From NCBI GenBank assembly GCA_944390315.1, contig CALXPO010000015.1, positions 1-40,822 on the forward strand: a stretch of 40,822 nucleotides of DNA. The letters are read 5' to 3'. Each line of letters opens with the position of its first letter. Within the stretch, counting starts at the first letter, position 1. Positions 26,263-34,695 of the stretch are shown here, piece after piece. The DNA is from an uncultured Alphaproteobacteria bacterium (GTDB lineage: Bacteria; Pseudomonadota; Alphaproteobacteria; RF32; CAG-239). Made by a program: the position numbers and the translations under genes. A model generated the notes under the pieces. It was given only the letters and a program-made list of their open reading frames with translations. It did no database searches and was not told where the DNA came from.

Positions 26263-27243
26263 TTATATTTTATCAATAATTTTTTGAGCAATCTGACGAT
26301 ATGCCTCGCTGAAAAGGCTATCAGGTTCGGCATAAACAATCGGTGTACCGCCGTCGGCATAGCTACGGATTTTGATATTAAGCGGAATTTCACCCAAGAA
26401 AGTTTCCCCCATTTGTTCCGCGGTTTCTTTAGCTCCGTGTTCACCAAACACAAATTCTTTATGACCGCATTTGGGACACAGATAATAACTCATATTCTCG
26501 ACAATGCCTAAAATCGGTACTTCCACACGCTTAAACATATTAACGCCTTTGACGGCATCAATTAAAGCAATATCTTGCGGCGTAGATACGATAACCGCAC
26601 CATTAAGTTTAACCTGTTGTGCAAGCGTAATCTGAATATCCCCCGTTCCCGGAGGCATATCGATAACCATTATATCAATCTCGCCCCAATTAACGTCGGT
26701 TAAGAGTTGTTGCAAAGCACCGCAGGCTTTCGGACCGCGCCAAATCAGAGGTGTATCTCTAGGAATGAGGCTGCCGATGGACATAGATTTTAAGCCCAAA
26801 TTTTCAAAAGGCTGAAAAGTTTTTCCATCATAAGAAACAGGGGCAACATCTTCATAACCAAGCATTGTCGGTACCGAAGGTCCGTAAATATCAGCGTCAA
26901 ACAAAGCAACTTTTTTACCCAAATCGGCCAAAGCCAAAGCCAAGTTCACCGCGGTTGTCGACTTTCCGACGCCGCCTTTGCCCGAAGCAACGGCAATAAT
27001 CTTTTTAACGCCGGCAATTTTCCAATGATGATCATCTTCGTTTTGACGCGCCGCGGTATAAACTATTGATACTTTTTCGATTTCGGGCAGTTGCAACAAT
27101 TCTTGTTCAAGTGCTGCCGCTTTGACGGCATCTTCATCAACGTTTACCAAAGTCACAATCGCTCTGTTCTTAAAAACTTTAACGCTCTCAATATTCTCCG
27201 GAGCATAAAATTTTTCGGCGATTGAACGCAAATCAGCATCCAT
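26263..27243 (-). CDS. mrp: Mrp/ApbC iron-sulfur cluster carrier ATPase
   Basis: This P-loop NTPase of the Mrp/NBP35 family transfers Fe-S clusters to apoproteins. The 326-residue protein has an N-terminal DUF59/MIP18-like domain (1-65). The deviant Walker A SGKGGVGKST follows at 87-96, with a Mrp signature MVIDMPPGTGD and the cluster-binding pair in YLCPKCGHKEF (Cys near 254 and 257). GGAGAG lies about six bases before the ATG. It is divergent from hflK with about 100 bp between, and its stop runs straight into a bidirectional terminator. Confidence 0.96.
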   Translation of the reverse strand: MDADLRSIAEKFYAPENIESVKVFKNRAIVTLVNVDEDAVKAAALEQELLQLPEIEKVSIVYTAARQNEDDHHWKIAGVKKIIAVASGKGGVGKSTTAVNLALALADLGKKVALFDADIYGPSVPTMLGYEDVAPVSYDGKTFQPFENLGLKSMSIGSLIPRDTPLIWRGPKACGALQQLLTDVNWGEIDIMVIDMPPGTGDIQITLAQQVKLNGAVIVSTPQDIALIDAVKGVNMFKRVEVPILGIVENMSYYLCPKCGHKEFVFGEHGAKETAEQMGETFLGEIPLNIKIRSYADGGTPIVYAEPDSLFSEAYRQIAQKIIDKI

Positions 27244-27346
27244 TTGTTCTCTCCTGTTGATATTGTTGTATCACTCGTTGTGTTTAGTTTGTATTTATAT
27301 TATATGTTAGTTTAAAGCAATATAATTAATATATGAGGTGTAAAAC

Positions 27347-28372
27347 ATGGCTGGAAGTAAAAGTCCATGGGATGATACAGATGAATCCCCCTGGCAGGGA
27401 GAGGCAAATCCCGAAAAAATCGTAAAATTTCGAAAACCCGACAATAATGGCTCCGATTTAAGTGCCAACGCCATCAAATTTGGTATCGGCATTGTATTGG
27501 CTCTGTGGTTGGTATCGGGATTTTATCAAGTCCAAACAAATGAGCAAGGCGTTGTCTTGCGTTTCGGTAAATATATTGACACAACCAACCCCGGCCTCCA
27601 CTATCATCTGCCCTACCCGATTGAAACCGTTACCAAAGTCAGCATGACACAAGAACGAAGCATTAATTTAGGCGTTGCCGAAAGCGGTCGTGCCAATAAT
27701 ATTTCCCGCGCTTTTACCGAAAGTCATATGCTGACCGGCGATGAAAACATCGTTGATATCAATCTGACCGTGGTTTGGCGCATTAAAGATGCCAAAGATT
27801 ACTTATTCAACATGCGCAGCCCCGAACAAACCGTCAGCGTTGCCGCACAATCCGTCTTAAGAGAAATTGTCGGACAGTCGCAAATGATGCCGATTATTTC
27901 CGGTGATCGCGGTAAAGTTGAAGAAGATACCAAACTCGAATTGCAAAAGGTCTTAGATGACTTTGGCTCAGGGGTCGAGATTGTTCGTGTCAAACTGCAA
28001 AAAGCCGATCCTCCGAAGCAAGTTGTTGATGCTTTTAACGAAGTTCAACGCGCTAAAGCCGATATGGAAAGATATAAAAACGAAGCCGAGGCTTATCGTA
28101 ACGAAGTCGTTCCGAATGCTCGCGGTCAGGCATCACAAATTTTGCAAAGTGCCGAAGCCTACAAAGAAGCCGTCGTTAACAAGGCCAAAGGTGAAGCCGA
28201 ACGTTTTAATTCGGTTTATCAGGCTTACAAAAAAGGTAAAGAAGTTACCGCTAAAAGACTTTATTTGGAAACAATGGAAGGTGTCTTGAAAAATTCGGAA
28301 AAAGTTATTTTGGACCCCTCTGCCAAAGGTAACAACATATTGCCTTTGCTTCCGCTTAACAATTTGAAATAA
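27347..28372 (+). CDS. hflK: HflK, membrane regulator of the FtsH protease
   Basis: This is the SPFH/prohibitin-family subunit of the HflKC complex that encloses FtsH at the inner membrane. The 341-residue protein has an N-terminal Gly/Trp-rich cytoplasmic part (SPWDDTDESPWQGE), one transmembrane helix (about 45-64, FGIGIVLALWLVSGFYQV) and the band-7 domain starting EQGVVLRFGKY. A long Ala/Glu helix region follows (about 220-300). GAGG lies eight bases before the ATG. It is the first gene of hflK-hflC-degP-holC-ddpX, all closely spaced. Confidence 0.96.
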   Translation: MAGSKSPWDDTDESPWQGEANPEKIVKFRKPDNNGSDLSANAIKFGIGIVLALWLVSGFYQVQTNEQGVVLRFGKYIDTTNPGLHYHLPYPIETVTKVSMTQERSINLGVAESGRANNISRAFTESHMLTGDENIVDINLTVVWRIKDAKDYLFNMRSPEQTVSVAAQSVLREIVGQSQMMPIISGDRGKVEEDTKLELQKVLDDFGSGVEIVRVKLQKADPPKQVVDAFNEVQRAKADMERYKNEAEAYRNEVVPNARGQASQILQSAEAYKEAVVNKAKGEAERFNSVYQAYKKGKEVTAKRLYLETMEGVLKNSEKVILDPSAKGNNILPLLPLNNLK

Positions 28373-28384
28373 AGGATCGGACAA

Positions 28385-29251
28385 ATGAATAAAATTCAAT
28401 ATATATTGATTGTCATAGCCGCCGCCGTTATTGTTTTGATTTCCGGCAGCGTTTATACCGTCAACCAAGGAGAACAGGCTTTAGTCTTGCAATTTGGTCG
28501 TCCGGTCAGAGTAGTCAAAGACCCCGGTCTAAAACTCAAAATTCCGATGATTCAAAACGTCGTCTTTTATGATGCGCGTTTGCTCAATCTCGACCCTCCG
28601 GCTCAAGAAGTCGTCTTAAACGACAAAAAGCGTCTTGATGTTGACAGTTTTACCCGCTATCGCATTATCGATCCGCTTAAATTTTATCAGACCGTAAGAA
28701 CCGAATATCAGGCTCAGAGTAAGTTGGCCGAAATCGTCAACTCTTCTTTGCGTAAAGTTCTCGGTCGCAGTACTTTACAAGAATTACTCTCCAGCAAACG
28801 TACTCAAATTATGGATGACATCAGTGCCGCCGTCAAAATCGATGCCTCACAAATCGGGGTCAGCGTTGCCGATGTACGTATTCGTCGCGCCGATTTGCCG
28901 GTTGAGGTTTTGCAAGCCATCAATGCCAGAATGAAAACCGAACGCGAGCGCGAAGCTAAAGAATTTAGAGCTCAAGGCTCGCAAGAAGCACAAAAAATAA
29001 GAGCCAGCGCCGATAAAGAAAAGACAATTATTTTGGCCGATGCCGAAAAACAAGCGCAAATTATTCGCGGTCAGGGTGATGAGCAGGCAATTATGATTTG
29101 GAACAAAGCCGCTGGTCAGGATATGGAATTTTATTCTTTCTATCGCTCGCTTGAGGCTTATAAAAATGCTTTAAGCGACGGCAATGCCGCTTTGGTGTTG
29201 TCTCCCGAAAGCGAGTTTTTTCAATTCTTTCGTAAATCAATGAGCAAGTAA
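28385..29251 (+). CDS. hflC: HflC, membrane regulator of the FtsH protease
   Basis: This partner of HflK has 288 residues, with a transmembrane helix at about 6-24 and the SPFH domain from EQALVLQFGRPVRVVKDPG. It keeps the family stretch VADVRIRRADLPVEVLQAINARM and a C-terminal helix region, ending in a FYRSLEAYKNAL block and SEFFQFF as in other HflC proteins. AAGGA precedes the ATG by eight bases. The gap to hflK is 12 nt and to degP one base. Confidence 0.97.
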   Translation: MNKIQYILIVIAAAVIVLISGSVYTVNQGEQALVLQFGRPVRVVKDPGLKLKIPMIQNVVFYDARLLNLDPPAQEVVLNDKKRLDVDSFTRYRIIDPLKFYQTVRTEYQAQSKLAEIVNSSLRKVLGRSTLQELLSSKRTQIMDDISAAVKIDASQIGVSVADVRIRRADLPVEVLQAINARMKTEREREAKEFRAQGSQEAQKIRASADKEKTIILADAEKQAQIIRGQGDEQAIMIWNKAAGQDMEFYSFYRSLEAYKNALSDGNAALVLSPESEFFQFFRKSMSK

Positions 29252-29252
29252 G

Positions 29253-30644
29253 ATGAAACAAATTAGACTTTGGATTATTCTTTTTTCGGGATTGTTTTTC
29301 AGCCTGTCGGCAAATGCCCAATACGGTTTTCCGTCTTTTGCCGATTTGTCCGAAAAACTTATTCCGACCGTGGTGAATATCTCAACCATTCAACAACCGG
29401 ACCAAATTAATATTCCTGCCGATGCCGATAACGATACGGAAGAATATTACGATCCTTTGGAAGGAAGAGTTGCTCTCGGTTCCGGATTTATCATCAGTGA
29501 AGAAGGTTATATCATAACCAATTACCACGTTATTGAGAATGCCGAAGTCATCAATGTTGTCTTATTTGACAATACCGAAATTGAAGCCGATATTATCGGC
29601 GGCGACGAAAAAACCGATGTTGCTTTAATTAAAATCGATCCCCCGTTCGAATTGGATAAGGTTACTTTCGGTGATTCCGATGCCATAAGAGTCGGCGACT
29701 GGGTGCTTTCCATCGGCAATCCATTTGGCTTGGGCGGCAGTGTCAGTGCCGGTATTGTTTCCGCCAAATCACGCGATATCGCCGCCGGTCCCTATGATAA
29801 TTTTATTCAGACCGATGCCGCCATCAATCAAGGAAGTTCCGGCGGACCGTTGTTTAATACCAAAGGAGAAGTGGTTGGTATCAATTCCGCCCTTTTCTCC
29901 ACTTCTGGCAATAATATGGGAGTGGGATTCGCCATTCCGATTAATACCGTCAGCTGGATTGTTAAACAGTTGGAGCAAAGCGGAGAAGTTAAACGCGGCT
30001 GGATAGGTGTGCGTGTTAAACCCAATTCCAAAGAAATGGCGCGAAGCCTTAATCTTAAGGATTCTCAAGGAATAATCGTATCAGGCTTAACCGAAAACGG
30101 TCCCGCCGCCAAAGCAGGATTACAAGCCGGCGATGTCATTATCAGCCTCGGAGAACACGAAATTAACACCTGCAAAGAATTTTCACGCCTCATTGCCGAA
30201 ATGCCGGCCGGAAGCGAAGCCCAATTGGTCATTTGGCGCAATCAGGAAATAGAAGCTATTTCCATAAAAGTCGAGAATATGCCCAAATCTCCCAAAGCTG
30301 CTCCCCGCGAAAAGATAAAACCGGAATCCGAACAAGGGCTCATTTTGCAAAAAACAGGATTAGTCTTGACCGAAATTACCCCGGAAATCATTAACAATAT
30401 GAATCTTGCGCCGACGACTATGGGGTTGTTGGTTAAAGGCGTCGAGCTTGGTTCCGACGCTGACAGACAAGGCTTGAAAAGAGGCGACATAATTATTAAG
30501 ATGAACATAAAAGATTGTGTTACCTTAAAAGCAGCACTCAGCCATATCCAAGAATCCGAAAAAGCACGAAAGCCTTTGCATCTAATGGTTCAAAATGCCG
30601 AACAAGATGAAGTTAATGTCATACAGGTTAAATTAAAAGAATGA
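29253..30644 (+). CDS. degP: DegP/DegQ-type periplasmic serine protease with two PDZ domains
   Basis: This HtrA-family protease/chaperone for misfolded envelope proteins has 463 residues and a signal peptide ending at SANAQ (about 23). The catalytic triad is His near 91 (ITNYHVIENAE), Asp near 122 (TDVALIKID) and Ser near 195 (NQGSSGGPLFN). PDZ1 lies at about 245-335 (RGWIGVRVKP onward) and PDZ2 at 370-460. It follows hflC by one base and its ATGA overlaps holC. The hflK-hflC-degP order is typical of alphaproteobacteria. Confidence 0.96.
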   Translation: MKQIRLWIILFSGLFFSLSANAQYGFPSFADLSEKLIPTVVNISTIQQPDQINIPADADNDTEEYYDPLEGRVALGSGFIISEEGYIITNYHVIENAEVINVVLFDNTEIEADIIGGDEKTDVALIKIDPPFELDKVTFGDSDAIRVGDWVLSIGNPFGLGGSVSAGIVSAKSRDIAAGPYDNFIQTDAAINQGSSGGPLFNTKGEVVGINSALFSTSGNNMGVGFAIPINTVSWIVKQLEQSGEVKRGWIGVRVKPNSKEMARSLNLKDSQGIIVSGLTENGPAAKAGLQAGDVIISLGEHEINTCKEFSRLIAEMPAGSEAQLVIWRNQEIEAISIKVENMPKSPKAAPREKIKPESEQGLILQKTGLVLTEITPEIINNMNLAPTTMGLLVKGVELGSDADRQGLKRGDIIIKMNIKDCVTLKAALSHIQESEKARKPLHLMVQNAEQDEVNVIQVKLKE

Positions 30645-31096
30645 GTAGAGTAGATTTTTATCATTTACAAAATATGACACTGGAAGAGGCTTTACCAAAG
30701 CTATTGGAAAAAGCCTACACTACCGGTAAAAAAATTGTGGTAAAAATCGGCAATGCCGAACGCATTGACTTCATTAACTCATGGCTTTGGACATACAACG
30801 ACACGTCTTTTTTACCTCACGGAAGCAAAAAAGACGGTTTTGCCGAAATGCAACCGATTTGGTTGACCGACGGAGACGATATTCCCAATAACGCCGAATT
30901 TTTATTTTTGGTTGACGGCGCCGAAATTGAAGCCGAAAGAGTATCAGAATTTGAGCGCATTTTTAATATTTTTGACGGTAACGTCGATGATAGCTTGCAA
31001 CAAGCCAGACGTTTGTGGAAAGCTTTTCGGCAGCACACCGACGATGTTTATTATTGGCAAAAAGACGAAAAAGGAATATGGAGGCAAAAAGGATAG
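30641..31096 (+). CDS. holC: DNA polymerase III subunit chi
   Basis: Chi links the clamp loader to SSB. The 151-residue protein has the family outline: VDFYHLQNMTLEEALPKLLEKAY, an AERIDFINSWLWTY block, then TSFLPHG and PIWLTD, and a C-terminal RLWKAFRQHTDDVYYWQKD. The ATG overlaps the degP stop by four bases, so translation is coupled. Replication proteins behind a protease operon are odd functionally but I believe this neighbour occurs in other alphaproteobacteria. Confidence 0.9.
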   Translation: MSRVDFYHLQNMTLEEALPKLLEKAYTTGKKIVVKIGNAERIDFINSWLWTYNDTSFLPHGSKKDGFAEMQPIWLTDGDDIPNNAEFLFLVDGAEIEAERVSEFERIFNIFDGNVDDSLQQARRLWKAFRQHTDDVYYWQKDEKGIWRQKG

Positions 31097-31723
31097 ATGC
31101 TAGATAGAGATTTTTTAATTAAAAACAGTCTGACGGAAATCACCGGTAATCGTTTTATTATTGATATGATGTATGCCACACCGGATAATATCATTATGCA
31201 CCCTGTTTATAAAGAAGTCGGATTCGGAGACAGAGCATTTGTTCATATTGATGTCGCCGTAAGATTACAAGAATTAGCCCGAGAATTAGCCGCCCAAAAT
31301 TTAAAATTGCGAATTCGTGACGCCTATCGTCCGCCGATAGCTCACAAAAGAATATTAGAATTAATACAAATCGACGGTCTTTTTGCCAGCAAGCCCGAAA
31401 ACAGCCTTCACTGCTACGGTACGGCTATTGATTGTTGTTTAACCGATGAAAAAGGGCGCAATTTGAAATTTCCAACCGAAATTGACGGATACGAAAAAAA
31501 ATATGCCAAGCAATTGGCTAAAGGCGAAACAGAGGCTTTTTACAAACATCTCGAAAAAGCCAGACAAGATTTTATTGATACAAAATATGCCGAAGAAATC
31601 AATAACCGAATGTTACTTAAAAAATTAATGACTTCCGTAGGATTTGAAACCATTAACAGCGAGTGGTGGCATTATCAACTTCCGGGTGGAAAAGAAGATT
31701 ATCCGATGATTGAATGGAAATAG
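31097..31723 (+). CDS. ddpX: D-alanyl-D-alanine dipeptidase (VanX/DdpX family)
   Basis: This family is zinc dipeptidases that hydrolyse D-Ala-D-Ala, in non-resistant bacteria for peptidoglycan turnover or nutrition. The 208-residue protein has the ligand motif SLHCYGTAIDCCL (SxHxxGxAxD, His near 104 and Asp near 111) and EWWHYQL with the catalytic Glu (about 188) and third ligand His. The conserved Arg is in IRDAYRPP. No signal peptide is seen, so it is probably cytoplasmic. The ATG follows the holC stop directly, with AAGGA upstream. The stop TAG is part of repeat copy F. Confidence 0.9.
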   Translation: MLDRDFLIKNSLTEITGNRFIIDMMYATPDNIIMHPVYKEVGFGDRAFVHIDVAVRLQELARELAAQNLKLRIRDAYRPPIAHKRILELIQIDGLFASKPENSLHCYGTAIDCCLTDEKGRNLKFPTEIDGYEKKYAKQLAKGETEAFYKHLEKARQDFIDTKYAEEINNRMLLKKLMTSVGFETINSEWWHYQLPGGKEDYPMIEWK

Positions 31724-31843
31724 ATATTTCCCATTAAACTGAGAGTTCTAAATCAGCGACAAACTTTCATTTTGACCGTGCTTGTTGATATAGAGCGGTG
31801 TTGCTTGGCAACAAGCCTCAGTAAACTCAGGATTTTTGCTAAG
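31720..31843 (+). repeat. Five-hairpin repeat, copy F (diverged)
   Basis: This copy begins with the ATAGATAT start of the family, whose TAG is the ddpX stop codon. H4 has changed to GTTGC/TTG/GCAAC, a different sequence that still pairs. H2 keeps CAAA/TTTG. H5 keeps the TAAA loop but has a mismatch. H1 and H3 are mostly lost. It lies between convergent genes, about 60 nt before the next terminator hairpin. Confidence 0.8.
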
Positions 31844-31900
31844 ACAATTAATTAAATTTATTTTATATCTCCGATAAATTTATGTTATATCATGCAAGCT

Positions 31901-31925
31901 AAAAAAATCCCTTTTTACAGGGATT
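31901..31925. terminator. Terminator of the metallophosphoesterase gene
   Basis: AATCCCT (31906-31912) pairs with AGGGATT (31919-31925). The A run at 31901-31907 gives a T tract on the minus strand. It starts 7 nt past the minus-strand stop at 31932 and may also act on the plus strand. Confidence 0.8.
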
Positions 31926-31931
31926 CTTTTG

Positions 31932-33071
31932 CTATTTTTCAGGTATTAATCGTATTAGAGTCATGTCCGACGGAGCCAACAAACGCATCGGCGGTCCCCA
32001 GTAACCTGTACCTCTGGAAATATAAAGTTTGCCCTTGCCTATTTCATATAAACCTGCCAGATAATGATTGGCTATCCATACCGGTATATGGAACGGAAAG
32101 ATTTGTCCGCCATGCGTATGACCGGACAATTGCAAATCAAAACCTCGGGCGAAATATGCATCGGCCATGGTCGGATTGTGAGCCAACAAAATTTTGTAAT
32201 TTTCAGCTTTAGCCTTATCTAATATTTTATCAAAACCTGCTTTTTTGCGCAAAATAGGCAAATCCGGTATGCCGGCAACAAAAATTGGCAGACCTTTCAC
32301 ATTTTCACCATTACCAAATAACCACTTAAAGCCCATCTTTTGCAAACGATTTTGAATAAACATCAAACCATTATAAAGTTCGTGATTTCCAGGCGATATA
32401 TAAACACCGTAACGGCTTTTTAAGTTTTGCAAAACAGACAGATGTTCCGATATATTTTCAACACGGTCGTCCACAATATCTCCGGGCATTAATATCAAGT
32501 CCGCATCTTGAGCATTTGCCAATTCAACGACCTTTGCAAACCACCTGACAGGTTTGCTGCTCTCAATATGCATATCATTAATTTGTAATATTTTTATTTC
32601 TTTATCGACCAAAGGCGTTTTAATATTAATTTCTTTAACAGTCGGAGATTTTATACCTTCAAATAAAGCATAAAAAGCAATCAGCAAGCCAATGATGATT
32701 GTAACCAAATTAGCTTTTGTCAGAGCCGATACATTCATCGGACTCCAGCTTAAAGATGCTTTTCCCATCAGCTTTGCAATGCCGTATGCCACGGCCCAAA
32801 TCATATCTCTTAAGATAATCAAAGCAAAAAATAAAAAAGCCGTTCCAAACAGAAAATAGCCTGTCAATGCAAGTTTGTTATAAAAACTTATTGAAATCCA
32901 TTCATTATGACGAATACCGCCCAAAATGATAGGCATAGACCACATTGCCCAAAACAGCAAAAAAACCAATATTTTTATATAAACGGGAATTTGATTATAT
33001 CCGCACAGAGTTCTTGCGGTTATAAGTGCACCGACAATAGAAATTGTTAAAAAGGCAATGGCAAAATACAT
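31932..33071 (-). CDS. Membrane-anchored metallophosphoesterase (YkuE/YaeI-like)
   Basis: The 379-residue protein has about four hydrophobic helices in the first 150 residues, then a calcineurin-like phosphoesterase domain. The motifs appear in order: ILQINDMHIESS (DxH, about 165), LILMPGDIVDD (GDxxD), YISPGNHE (GNHE), AHNPTMAD and LSGHTHGGQIFPF (GHTHGG, about 317). Related enzymes hydrolyse UDP-diacylglucosamine or other phosphodiesters. The substrate cannot be read from sequence. AGAGG lies about ten bases before the ATG. It starts 14 nt after the DUF4167 gene. Confidence 0.9.
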   Translation of the reverse strand: MYFAIAFLTISIVGALITARTLCGYNQIPVYIKILVFLLFWAMWSMPIILGGIRHNEWISISFYNKLALTGYFLFGTAFLFFALIILRDMIWAVAYGIAKLMGKASLSWSPMNVSALTKANLVTIIIGLLIAFYALFEGIKSPTVKEINIKTPLVDKEIKILQINDMHIESSKPVRWFAKVVELANAQDADLILMPGDIVDDRVENISEHLSVLQNLKSRYGVYISPGNHELYNGLMFIQNRLQKMGFKWLFGNGENVKGLPIFVAGIPDLPILRKKAGFDKILDKAKAENYKILLAHNPTMADAYFARGFDLQLSGHTHGGQIFPFHIPVWIANHYLAGLYEIGKGKLYISRGTGYWGPPMRLLAPSDMTLIRLIPEK

Positions 33072-33085
33072 GATACTATATCCTC

Positions 33086-33700
33086 TTAGGAGGTTGCTGC
33101 AACCTTACGACGACGATATACTCTTTTAGGAGCGGATTCACTTGCGGCTTCCGCTTTGGCGTTTTCAGTTTTTATATTTGCGCTTTCAGTGACAGCTTCG
33201 TCCGCTTTGGCGTGACTAATTTCGATAATTTTAAACGATTTTCGTTTTTTAGAAACCGTCTTTTCAGCTGCAGAAGGCTCAGTAACCGAGTTATCTGACG
33301 GAGCGGAAATATTTTTTTCTTCACTATTATCTGTTGATGACACTTCTTGATTATTTAATTGTTCGTCTTGAGATTGACCTTCGACTGTTTGATTTTCATC
33401 GTTGGCATCATTTTGAGTTTCGGTATTATCAGCAAAAGACTGACGCTGTTGATTTTTCCGTTCATTAATTTCGGTTACGATTTTACGATAATGCTCGGCA
33501 TACTGGCGAAAGATTTCTGCATTAACATAATCTCCATCAGCTTGAGCATCTTTTGCAAAATCATTATATCGTTTAATTAAATCAAGGGCGGTACCGCTGA
33601 TTTTTCCGGCTATGGAATTACTGTCAAATTTATAATTAAGAGAATATATAGTGCTGCTGCTACTACCGTTACCACGAAATTTATTATTTATTTTTTTCAT
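33086..33700 (-). CDS. DUF4167 family protein
   Basis: The ~204-residue protein opens with a basic Asn-rich stretch. The short conserved domain follows (YKFDSNSIAGKISGTALDLIKRYNDFAKDAQADGD onward, through AEIFRQYAEHYRKIV). A long low-complexity Gln/Asn/Glu/Ser tail ends in a basic patch (PKRVYRRRKV). DUF4167 is largely restricted to alphaproteobacteria and is commonly next to prmC, as here. Function is unknown; the charged tails suggest nucleic-acid binding. An in-frame ATG at 33721 would add seven residues. I chose the one at 33700 because the Met-Lys-Lys start fits the family better. Confidence 0.85.
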   Translation of the reverse strand: MKKINNKFRGNGSSSSTIYSLNYKFDSNSIAGKISGTALDLIKRYNDFAKDAQADGDYVNAEIFRQYAEHYRKIVTEINERKNQQRQSFADNTETQNDANDENQTVEGQSQDEQLNNQEVSSTDNSEEKNISAPSDNSVTEPSAAEKTVSKKRKSFKIIEISHAKADEAVTESANIKTENAKAEAASESAPKRVYRRRKVAATS

Positions 33701-33856
33701 ATTTATACCATTAAATATCATTTTGTAAAAACACCCGCAAAGGATGCTTTAAAAAATTTTGATTAAAGTTTTTATCGGAAATAAAAAGTGCTAATTAAAC
33801 ACTATAAAATTACGCACTTGCACAGTGATAATACATACATTTTTTAAAATTGCAAA

Positions 33857-34690
33857 CTATTTTTGCAAAATTACACACCGTTTGACTTGAGCCAAATCCA
33901 AACGCAATTCTGCATTTTTCCATCCTTGTGCCATAAAAATATCAATTACATCTTCCGCTTGACCGATGCCTACCTCCAAAACGATATTGCCGCCGTCATT
34001 CAGCCATTTTCCGGCAACTGCGGCAATTTGACGATAATGGCAAAGTCCGTCTTTTCCCCCATCCAGCGCCGATAACGGATCATAGTTCTTCACTTCCGTC
34101 ATCAAATTTCTAATTTCTGCAGTCGGAATATACGGAGGGTTTGCAACAATCAAATCAAATTTAGCGGCAACGTCATCTTTGAAATAATCCAATTGTAGGA
34201 ATTTTACTCTCTCGGAAATTTTTAGATTTTCAGCATTCTTCTGCGCCATCTTCAGTGCTGCTTGTGATATATCGATTCCAACACCTTTGAGCGATGGCAC
34301 ATCAGCCAGAATTGAAAGCAACAAACATCCGGAACCGACACCTAATTCTAATATATTATGCCATTGATTTTTTTTGATAATTTCAATAGCCGTTTCTACT
34401 AAGATTTCACTATCCGGCCGCGGAGTTAACACATCGGAATTGACATTAAAGCGATATTTATAAAAATCACGATAACCTAAAATTTTATCCAGAGGTTCAT
34501 GTTGCACTCTTCTGGAAAGAAGCTGCAAAGCACGCCTTTTTTGTTCAGCATTTAATGCCGTATAAGGACAAAAGAGGCTTTCATCACAATTGCAGGCAAA
34601 AGCAAGCAAAAGTCTGGCCTCCAAACGTGGTGAATCTATTTTTGCCTTTACAAGCTCTTCAACAAGATGATTATAGAAAATATCTGACAT
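33857..34690 (-). CDS. prmC: Release factor glutamine methyltransferase
   Basis: This methylates the Gln of the GGQ motif in RF1 and RF2, so it acts on the prfB product of this window. The 277-residue protein has an N-terminal helical domain (about 1-75, with RRVQHEPLDKILGYRDFY). The SAM-binding motif is ILELGVGSGCLLLSIL and the catalytic motif IVANPPYIPTAEI (about 183). No close ribosome binding site is visible. It lies six bases after the small gene ending at 34696. Confidence 0.95.
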   Translation of the reverse strand: MSDIFYNHLVEELVKAKIDSPRLEARLLLAFACNCDESLFCPYTALNAEQKRRALQLLSRRVQHEPLDKILGYRDFYKYRFNVNSDVLTPRPDSEILVETAIEIIKKNQWHNILELGVGSGCLLLSILADVPSLKGVGIDISQAALKMAQKNAENLKISERVKFLQLDYFKDDVAAKFDLIVANPPYIPTAEIRNLMTEVKNYDPLSALDGGKDGLCHYRQIAAVAGKWLNDGGNIVLEVGIGQAEDVIDIFMAQGWKNAELRLDLAQVKRCVILQK

Positions 34691-34695
34691 AAAAG

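Noticed and set aside
26055..26453. 132-codon minus-strand frame over the end of mrp and repeat E
   Set aside because: It is a shadow of mrp plus repeat sequence and is crossed by the bidirectional terminator.
198..31843. The dispersed repeats as a CRISPR array
   Set aside because: Copies are about 130 bp and scattered over 31 kb between genes; there are no regular spacers and no cas genes.
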